Shown in pieces: positions 7,990 through 13,446 of a DNA stretch of 18,379 nt. Numbering within the stretch: position 1 is the stretch's first letter; every line of letters starts with the position of its first letter. The notes under the pieces are model-generated. The model did no database searches. It worked only from the letters and a program-made list of their open reading frames with translations, and had not been told where the DNA came from. The position numbers and the translations under genes are program-made. Origin of the DNA: CALXJM01 sp963930325 (lineage in GTDB: Bacteria > Bacillota > Clostridia > TANB77 > CAG-508); assembly GCA_963930325.1 (NCBI GenBank), contig CAWVME010000124.1, positions 1 through 18,379 of the forward strand. Reading direction: 5' to 3'.

Positions 7990-8024
7990 ATTTTTATCGT
8001 TAGAATGTTCTAACTGCCCCTTTC
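7987..8024 (-). promoter_or_regulatory. xseB ribosome binding site split from the start by a hairpin
   Basis: In the sense strand the order is GAAAGGGG (8017-8024), 2 nt, the palindrome GTTAGAACATTCTAAC (7999-8014, 6-bp stem with 4-nt loop), 9 nt, then ATG (7987-7989). Linear SD-to-start spacing is 27 nt; with the hairpin folded only 11 unpaired nt remain. The nusB leader at 10213-10254 has the same order with the same 2-nt and 9-nt flanks. Hairpin-shortened spacing is known from phage T4 gene 25. Confidence 0.6.
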
Positions 8025-8050
8025 TTGTTATTTTTTCCATAAAATATATT

Positions 8051-8563
8051 TTATCTTTTTACTGTAAATGTCCCATCCTGTACATTAACATAGTACCAAC
8101 ATCTTATATATGTGGTTTCCTTATCACGAATTCCTACAATATAATAACCAGTTGAACTTTCTATTCCATCAAAACTAGCATACACAGAATCATCTTCTCC
8201 CCAGTTATTTTGTGCAATGGCAATTGCTTTTTGCTCTGGATTGCTTATATTTACTTCTTCTGATGGCTGATTAGATGTTGTATTTGTATCAGTGCTAGTG
8301 TTTGTATTTGTAATGTTATTTTCTTCTTCTGTATTATTTACAGTATTATTAGTTTCATTTATCTCATCTATCCCGTTTATCAAGTCATTTGTAGTATTAT
8401 TTATGTCCTGATCAGCTTGCATATTTTGCGTTTCATTTGTTGTCTGATTGTTGTTTTCGCTTTTTTCTTCTATTTTTTTATTAACTTCACCTAGTAAATA
8501 TATTGGTAATAAAATTACTATTATAACAATAATAAAAATAATAATTTTAGTTTTTCGCTTCAT
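8051..8563 (-). CDS. membrane-anchored protein with Asn/Thr-rich linker and PepSY-like C-terminus
   Basis: The 170-aa protein begins with a basic MKRKTK and a strong hydrophobic segment (about 7-25), consistent with a signal anchor. A long low-complexity linker rich in Asn, Thr and Glu follows (about 33-105). A compact C-terminal domain (about 108-170) contains AIAIAQNNWGEDDSVY and ends in RCWYYVNVQDGTFTV, resembling small PepSY/YpmB-type domains, a weak assignment. It is probably exported and surface-exposed. There is no lipobox Cys. The start has AAAGGAG 7 nt upstream. It lies between xseA and xseB, 40 nt after the xseA stop, and is likely co-transcribed although nothing suggests a role in exonuclease VII. 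Function unknown. Confidence 0.75.
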   Translation of the reverse strand: MKRKTKIIIFIIVIIVILLPIYLLGEVNKKIEEKSENNNQTTNETQNMQADQDINNTTNDLINGIDEINETNNTVNNTEEENNITNTNTSTDTNTTSNQPSEEVNISNPEQKAIAIAQNNWGEDDSVYASFDGIESSTGYYIVGIRDKETTYIRCWYYVNVQDGTFTVKR

Positions 8564-8603
8564 GTTTTACTCCTTTCGTTAACTCCAATTATTTATAAAA
8601 CAA

Positions 8604-9794
8604 TTATAGTATTTGTGCTTTTTGTGTTCCGTCTTGAAATTTTAAAGACAAAACATCTCCTGTTTGTAGTTCTTTACTCTTTTTTACAATTTTTCCTTCT
8701 ACTTCTGCTAAACAGAATCCTCTACCTAATGTTTTGAGTGGGCTTAGCGTATCTAATTTAGCAACAATTTTTACATAGTTATTTTGCTTTTGCGCTAATT
8801 GATTTGTTATACTGTTTTGCAGCTTTTTTACCTGCATATCTATTTTTATGTAGTTCTCATTTACTCTTTGAAGTGGATTAGTATACACCCTAGATGTCAT
8901 ACACTTCTCATATCTCAAGCGCATAAGTTCTGTTTTACGTTTCAATGATATTTTTAGCCTTTTTACATAATTGTCTAATTTAGATACAATTTCTTCGCGA
9001 TTACCTACTGCTAGTTCTGCTGCTGCAGATGGAGTCGGTGCCCTTAAGTCTGCTACAAAATCTGCTATAGTAAAATCAGTTTCGTGCCCTACAGCAGAAA
9101 TAATTGGTATTTTGGAATTATAAATGCTATACGCTACAATTTCTTCATTAAAAGGCCAAAGATCCTCTAATGAACCTCCTCCTCTTGCAATAATGATGAC
9201 ATCTGCTAACTTTTTTTCATTCATCGTTTCTATTGCTTTTGCAATCTTTTCTGCCGCTCCTGGCCCTTGTACTGGAACAGGTAATAACCTTAAATGCACT
9301 TTTGGATTTCTTCTTATACCTACATTAATGATATCTCGAATAACAGCTCCTGTTTGTGAAGTAAGTATTCCAATTGTTTTTGGCATATATGGTATTTTTT
9401 GCTTATGTGATGTATCAAATAGTCCTTCTTTTTGTAATTTAGCTTTTAGCTCTTCATAAGCTCTATATAAGCTCCCTACACCATCTTCTTGCATAGCTTT
9501 ACAGTAAATTTGATATACACCATCTCTTTCAAAAACAGCTACTGTACCAAATACTTGTACCTTCATTCCATCTTTTGGCATAAATTTTAAAGTAGCAGCT
9601 GATGTCTTAAACATAATACATTTCACTAAAGAGTTCTCATCTTTTAATGTAAAATACATATGCCCGGTATAATGATTCTTAAAATTTGATATTTCTCCTT
9701 TTACAAATACATTATTTAAAAATTCATCTGCTGCTACTTTGTTTTTTATATATTTATTTAATTCTGTTACAGATATAGGCTCTGGTTTCATCAT
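8604..9794 (-). CDS. xseA: exodeoxyribonuclease VII large subunit
   Basis: XseA is the catalytic subunit of exonuclease VII, which trims single-stranded DNA into oligonucleotides during repair. The 396-aa protein has an N-terminal OB-fold (about 1-100, with ISVTELNKYIKN and TGHMYFTLKD) and the catalytic core motifs ARGGGSLEDLWPFNEE, SAVGHETDFTIADFVAD and RAPTPSAAAE. A coiled-coil region and the terminal GRGFCLAEVEGK segment follow. The start is ATGATG at 9794/9791 behind AGGAG. The second ATG has the more usual spacing, and I kept the first. It begins 13 nt after nusB. Confidence 0.96.
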   Translation of the reverse strand: MMKPEPISVTELNKYIKNKVAADEFLNNVFVKGEISNFKNHYTGHMYFTLKDENSLVKCIMFKTSAATLKFMPKDGMKVQVFGTVAVFERDGVYQIYCKAMQEDGVGSLYRAYEELKAKLQKEGLFDTSHKQKIPYMPKTIGILTSQTGAVIRDIINVGIRRNPKVHLRLLPVPVQGPGAAEKIAKAIETMNEKKLADVIIIARGGGSLEDLWPFNEEIVAYSIYNSKIPIISAVGHETDFTIADFVADLRAPTPSAAAELAVGNREEIVSKLDNYVKRLKISLKRKTELMRLRYEKCMTSRVYTNPLQRVNENYIKIDMQVKKLQNSITNQLAQKQNNYVKIVAKLDTLSPLKTLGRGFCLAEVEGKIVKKSKELQTGDVLSLKFQDGTQKAQIL

Positions 9795-9807
9795 TTTTCT
9801 CCTGTTT

Positions 9808-10215
9808 CTAATTCTGTTTTTCCTGTACTACACTTGCTAAAATCCCATTTATAAATGCCTGTGACGCAGTGTCTCCATATTTTTTTGCTAACTCCACTGC
9901 TTCATTAATAACAACTTTATATGGTGTTTCTCCTTGTTTTATTTCATAAATAGCAATTTCTAAAATTGCTAAATTGACTTTTGAAATTCTTTCAATTGAC
10001 CAATCTTCTTTTAAGTACATGGAAATAGTTTTTTGTATTTCTTTTTGTTGATTTATAATTCCATGTATCGTATTTCTTATGTAATTTCTTGCATTTTCAT
10101 CTATAATCTCATTTTGTTCTATATATATATCAATTTGCTTTTGCTCATAGTCTTTTTGAATCTCTAAAGAATATAATAGTTTAAATGCTTGTTCTCTCGT
10201 TGCAGTTCTCTTCAT
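9808..10215 (-). CDS. nusB: transcription antitermination protein NusB
   Basis: NusB binds boxA RNA with NusE (ribosomal protein S10) and supports rRNA transcription antitermination. The 135-aa length is normal. The N-terminus MKRTATREQAFKLLYSLEIQ and the C-terminal VVINEAVELAKKYGD followed by FINGILASV are typical of the family. The start codon is clear from homology, but no SD lies next to it. The only strong SD, AAAGGGGG at 10247-10254, is separated from the ATG by a hairpin (own entry). It follows a DUF2273 gene and precedes xseA, the usual clostridial order. Confidence 0.96.
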   Translation of the reverse strand: MKRTATREQAFKLLYSLEIQKDYEQKQIDIYIEQNEIIDENARNYIRNTIHGIINQQKEIQKTISMYLKEDWSIERISKVNLAILEIAIYEIKQGETPYKVVINEAVELAKKYGDTASQAFINGILASVVQEKQN

Positions 10216-10254
10216 TTTTTGCTTATGCTAACTAAAATTAGCATATCCCCCTTT
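10213..10254 (-). promoter_or_regulatory. nusB ribosome binding site split from the start by a hairpin
   Basis: In the sense strand the order is AAAGGGGG (10247-10254), 2 nt, hairpin ATGCTAA / TTAGCAT (10238-10244 and 10225-10231, 7-bp stem, 6-nt loop), 9 nt, then ATG (10213-10215). AAGGGGG also serves as the SD of def in this window, so it is credible. Linear spacing is 31 nt. Folding leaves 11 unpaired nt, the same as in the xseB leader. Confidence 0.65.
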
Positions 10255-10263
10255 CTGGTCTAG

Positions 10264-10467
10264 TTACAATTTGTCTATAAAATTTTTTATTTTTTCTTTT
10301 ACGTCAAATTTATTTCGCTGTACATAATTACCTAGAAAAGCTCCCATTCCAATTAAAATAATTCCAATAATAAGTTTATAAAACTGTGTAAATAATATTA
10401 AGATTGCTATAATTGCTCCAATAATAGCACCTCTATATTCCATAAAAAAATCTTTAAAGCTGTTCAT
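10264..10467 (-). CDS. DUF2273 small membrane protein
   Basis: This 67-aa protein has two closely spaced hydrophobic segments (about 12-28 and 30-46, including AIIGAIIAILILF and GIILIGMGAFLGNY), then a basic tail RNKFDVKEKIKNFIDKL. Size, layout and position between amaP and nusB fit the DUF2273 family, encoded with Asp23/AmaP in many Firmicutes and thought to belong to that membrane-associated complex. The start is preceded by AAGGAAGGG 9 nt upstream. Its exact role is unknown. Confidence 0.85.
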   Translation of the reverse strand: MNSFKDFFMEYRGAIIGAIIAILILFTQFYKLIIGIILIGMGAFLGNYVQRNKFDVKEKIKNFIDKL

Positions 10468-10486
10468 ATTTTCACGCCCTTCCTTT

Positions 10487-10529
10487 TTTGTTGTATAGGA
10501 AAATCACAAATTTTTCTGTATGTAACAAA
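10487..10529 (-). repeat. intergenic palindrome, copy D
   Basis: The arms TTTGTTGTATA (10487-10497) and TATGTAACAAA (10519-10529) pair over 11 positions, two of them G-U type. It is related to copies A, B and C. Homology with copy C continues past the hairpin (AACAAA, one base, then TTAAGTTTC). It lies between amaP and the DUF2273 gene. Confidence 0.6.
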
Positions 10530-10555
10530 CTTAAGTTTCCTATATTTGTGCGATA

Positions 10556-10600
10556 ATTGTGGAGCAATTTTGCACATATGGTAAAGCACTGCTCCACAAT
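10556..10600 (-). other. large hairpin downstream of amaP
   Basis: ATTGTGGAGCA (10556-10566) and TGCTCCACAAT (10590-10600) form a perfect 11-bp stem with a 23-nt loop, starting 10 nt after the amaP stop. There is no T-run after it in the transcribed direction, so it is more likely an mRNA 3'-end or processing structure than an intrinsic terminator. Confidence 0.6.
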
Positions 10601-10610
10601 GCTTATTTTA

Positions 10611-11165
10611 TTATTGTATCACGTTCTTTTTTGTAGCAATATTTCTAACTCTTATATTAATTTCATTTACTTCTATATCCAAACTCTTTTTTATAGCTTC
10701 TTTTATTTTTATTTGTATATTATTTGATAATTCTTTTAATACAGCATCTGGATGAACAAATAGAATTATTTCTATTTTTACTTTATTTTCTTTATCAATA
10801 ATTGCTTTTGATGTAGAGTTTTCTACACCCTCAAAATTTTTTATAACACTACTAGAAAGATTTTCTAATGTATCTTTTGAAATTAATAATTTACCATTTT
10901 CATTTTTAAGAAAGATACCGTCTTTTCCACTATATTCGTCTTGACTACTAGAATCAAAAAAGATACATTTAATAGCAAGCAAGATAAATACTGTACAAAC
11001 TCCCAAAGTTATATTGGATGCCACATTATTTGATATTAAAAATGTAATAGCATCTTCTACAAGTGTTGTCTCCATCCAGTCAAACATTAGAAAGACCATA
11101 ATGATTGATAAAATTAAAACAATGGTAGAAAATAATATAAGAGCAGTCCTCTCTAAAATTTTCAT
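10611..11165 (-). CDS. amaP: Asp23 membrane anchor protein AmaP
   Basis: AmaP anchors the alkaline-shock protein Asp23 at the membrane. The 184-aa protein has two hydrophobic segments (about 7-27 and 50-68) separated by a short loop, then a cytoplasmic domain with GKLLISKDTLENLSSSVI and paired beta/alpha units ending in EVNEINIRVRNI, which resembles the Asp23 fold itself. Length, topology and position downstream of asp23 support the call. AAGGAGG lies 6 nt before the ATG. It is flanked on both sides by related palindromic repeats (copies C and D), making the gaps around it (234 and 143 nt) longer than elsewhere in this cluster. Confidence 0.88.
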   Translation of the reverse strand: MKILERTALILFSTIVLILSIIMVFLMFDWMETTLVEDAITFLISNNVASNITLGVCTVFILLAIKCIFFDSSSQDEYSGKDGIFLKNENGKLLISKDTLENLSSSVIKNFEGVENSTSKAIIDKENKVKIEIILFVHPDAVLKELSNNIQIKIKEAIKKSLDIEVNEINIRVRNIATKKNVIQ

Positions 11166-11307
11166 TTATTTCCTCCTTATATTTTACGTAGTATTTTATT
11201 TTTTGTATACATATATTATTTACATTAAGCTTTTTATATTCTCTTGGGTAAAGTAAGTAACATGAGTTCGCACTTACTTCGAAAGCTCACTTAGTAAAAC
11301 GGCTTTC

Positions 11308-11348
11308 TTGTTATACAGGAAAATCTTCCAAATTTCCCTGTATAACAA
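11308..11348 (-). repeat. intergenic palindrome, copy C
   Basis: TTGTTATACAGG (11308-11319) and CCTGTATAACAA (11337-11348) form a perfect 12-bp stem with a 17-nt loop. It differs from copies A, B and D at stem positions that change in pairs. Two other inverted repeats lie nearby: AAGTTTCTT / AAGAAACTT (11353-11361 and 11388-11396) just after the asp23 stop, and AAGTAAGT / ACTTACTT towards amaP. The asp23-amaP gap is therefore rich in potential RNA structure. Confidence 0.65.
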
Positions 11349-11399
11349 AGTTAAGTTTCTTTATAATCAGTTTTATCATTTTTCAAGAAGAAACTTGCA

Positions 11400-11825
11400 T
11401 TAGTTGTTTTCATTGTTTTCATCTTTTTCTGACACAATATTAACGCCTTGAACATTTACATTTACTTCTATTACTTTTAGTCCTGTCATAGTTTCAACTG
11501 CTTTTTTTACTCTGTTTTGTATTTCAAATGCAACATCTGGAATTCTTGTACCATATTCTACAATAATATTAACATCAATTTTTGTTTCTTTTTCTCCTAC
11601 TTCTACTTTAATTCCCTTAGCTAGGTTTTTCTTTCCACTTAGTACTTCTGTAATTCCACCCGCAAAGCTTCCACTCATTCCAGAAACTCCTGGCACTTCT
11701 GATACAGCTACACCAGCAATAACAGCAACTACATCATCTGCAATTTTAATTTCATTTGTTTCTGTTTGTTCGGACACCTCTTGTGCTAAAGCTTGCTCAT
11801 TTACTTCTTTATTTTCATTTTCCAT
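11400..11825 (-). CDS. asp23: Asp23/Gls24 family envelope stress protein
   Basis: This 141-aa member of the Asp23/Gls24 (YqhY-type) family has an acidic, Gln/Glu-rich N-terminus (about 1-33). The family core follows: IADDVVAVIAGVAVSEVPGV, then KGIKVEVGEKETKIDVNIIVEYGTRIPDV and ending VIEVNVNVQGV. Such proteins sit under the membrane through AmaP and respond to cell-envelope or alkaline stress. AGGAGG 7 nt upstream fixes the start at 11825; an in-frame extension to 11864 has no SD. A good promoter lies at 11855-11883. The stop is followed 4 nt later by a 9-bp hairpin. The spoIIIA genes that precede this gene in many spore formers are absent; fmt is upstream instead. Confidence 0.92.
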   Translation of the reverse strand: MENENKEVNEQALAQEVSEQTETNEIKIADDVVAVIAGVAVSEVPGVSGMSGSFAGGITEVLSGKKNLAKGIKVEVGEKETKIDVNIIVEYGTRIPDVAFEIQNRVKKAVETMTGLKVIEVNVNVQGVNIVSEKDENNENN

Positions 11826-11854
11826 AATAAAACCTCCTATATTTTTATGGTATA

Positions 11855-11883
11855 AGTATATCAATATATCCTTTTTTTTACAA
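11855..11883 (-). promoter_or_regulatory. candidate asp23 promoter
   Basis: The -35 box TTGTAA (11878-11883) and -10 box TATACT (11855-11860) are separated by 17 nt in the 82-nt gap between the fmt stop and the asp23 start. The -10 is a 5/6 match and the -35 a 4/6 match. It would give the asp23-nusB-xseA cluster transcription independent of priA-def-fmt. Confidence 0.55.
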
Positions 11884-11907
11884 CACTTTTCATAAATATT
11901 TCATATT

Positions 11908-12892
11908 TCATTCAAACATTTCTGTTGCTTCAATCTTATTTCCACGTAAGAAGTCTTGAATTGACATTTTTTTAGAGTTTTCACCTTGTATTTGTAATAC
12001 ACTTAAGACTCCGTCCTTGGTTTTTACATATAGTCCTTGTTTTTCTGTTACATATAGTACAGTTCCTGGTGCTATGTCTGAAAACTTATAATCATATTCT
12101 CGAAACTCATCATAAATAAGTAAAAACTCTTCTTTGGTCATAGTATCAACTTTCCAAAATTTTATCTTTTTCCCTCTTAAATATGTGTAAGCTCCCATAA
12201 TAGGATTTAATCCGCGAACTAAATTTTTAAGTTCCTTTCCACTTTTGTTTTCCCAATCGATTTTTGCCATGCTTTTTTCTAGCATAGGCGCCATAGTATA
12301 ATCTTCGCCTTGCTTTTCTCTTGGGGCTGTTCCGTCTTCTATTCTTTTTAGTGTTGATACTAAAAGTTTTGCTCCAACTTTTGATAGTCTTTCCCACACT
12401 TCTCCAGTTGTTTCATCTTCACCTATAAAGACTTCTTCTTTTAAAATCATGTCTCCCGTGTCCATTCCTTCATCCATATATATAGTAGTAATTCCGTGTT
12501 TTTTTCTCTCCATTTAAAACAGCCCATTGAATTGGAGCAGCTCCTCTATATTTAGGTAATAAAGAACCATGCACATTAATGCAGCCAAATTTTGGTATTT
12601 CTAATATACATTTAGGAAGTATTTTCCCATATGCGACCACACAAATAACATCTGGATTTATTTTTTTTATTTCTTGTATAAATTCTTCATTTTTTCTTAT
12701 TTTTTCTGGCTGATATAAAGTAAGCCCCTCATTTAGAGCATATTCCTTTACTGGGCTAGGAATTAACTTCAATCCTCGGCCACTTGGCTTGTCTGGATTT
12801 GTTACAACTGCTTCTATTTCATATCCTGACTTATGAATAGCTTCTAAAGATTCTTTAGCAAAGTCTGGTGTTCCCATAAAAACAACTTTCAT
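11908..12892 (-). CDS. fmt: methionyl-tRNA formyltransferase, one apparent +1 frameshift
   Basis: Fmt formylates initiator Met-tRNA with 10-formyl-THF. Read in one frame from 12892 the protein stops at 140 aa. Dropping one base (12496) joins it to the downstream frame and gives 327 aa, normal for the family. The first part has FMGTPDFA, SGRGLKL and the catalytic INVHGSLLPKYRGAAP with Asn106 and His108. The part after the break starts GITTIYMDEGMDTGDM with catalytic Asp144, at the same numbering as E. coli Fmt. The break falls exactly between Thr132 and Gly133. Unshifted translation would lose Asp144 and the C-terminal tRNA-binding domain. The downstream frame has no other damage, which argues against an old pseudogene. 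The SD is GAGAGG. It follows def by 35 nt. Confidence 0.9.
12494..12499 (-). other. apparent +1 frameshift site in fmt (ACA-C-GGA)
   Basis: The sense strand reads AAA ACA CGG AAT in the upstream frame and AAA ACA (C) GGA ATT in the productive frame. The in-frame CGG is codon 133, and the extra C is the complement of position 12496. The context CACGGAA is identical to that at the priA site. Confidence 0.8.
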
Positions 12893-12927
12893 ACTTTTTT
12901 CCTCTCTTTTTTTAAACTATCTTTATC

Positions 12928-13413
12928 TCATTCTTCTGGAGTTATAATTTCTAATGTATCTGGAATTATCTTATCTATAAATAGTTCTCCATTTAGATGG
13001 TCTATTTCATGAGCTAGAGCTTGTGCAAGCAAATCTCTTCCAATTATTTTGACCTTTTTACCATTCCTGTCTAGTGCTGTCACAACAACTTCTTTCGGTC
13101 TTTTGATTTTTGCAAATTGATTTGGGAAACTCAAGCAACCTTCTTCTACAATTTGTTCTCCTTTTGTTTTTTCTATTTTAGGATTAATTAGTACATAAAT
13201 CTCTTCTTCCCCGCCTTCTACAGTTACGTCAATAGTTATGATTTGCTTTAAAATGCCTACTTGTGGTGCTGCTAACCCTACTCCATTATATTTATGCATA
13301 GTTTCTAACATATCATCAATTAGAATTTGAATTTTTTCATCAATTACTTCTACTTCTTTTGCTTTTTTGGTTAAAATTTCATCTCCATATTCTCTTATAT
13401 TTCTTATCGCCAT
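12928..13413 (-). CDS. def: peptide deformylase
   Basis: Peptide deformylase removes the formyl group from nascent proteins, reversing the modification made by the neighbouring fmt product. The 161-aa protein has all three metal-site motifs: GVGLAAPQ (about 44-51), EGCLS (about 91-95, with the Cys ligand) and HEIDH (about 135-139, with two His ligands and the catalytic Glu). The SD AAGGGGG lies 5 nt before the ATG at 13413. It sits between priA and fmt, the common clostridial arrangement. Unlike both neighbours, its frame is intact. Confidence 0.97.
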   Translation of the reverse strand: MAIRNIREYGDEILTKKAKEVEVIDEKIQILIDDMLETMHKYNGVGLAAPQVGILKQIITIDVTVEGGEEEIYVLINPKIEKTKGEQIVEEGCLSFPNQFAKIKRPKEVVVTALDRNGKKVKIIGRDLLAQALAHEIDHLNGELFIDKIIPDTLEIITPEE

Positions 13414-13446
13414 TTTTTCCCCCTTGTTACAATAATAAATATTTGC

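Noticed and set aside
7990..8040. 17-codon N-terminal extension of XseB from ATG 8040
   Set aside because: It has no SD, is unlike other XseB N-termini, and spans the SD and hairpin that serve the start at 7989.
11908..12513. fmt downstream frame as a separate gene starting at 12513
   Set aside because: The ATG at 12513 is within the upstream gene and without an SD; the two pieces join exactly into one Fmt when a single base is skipped.
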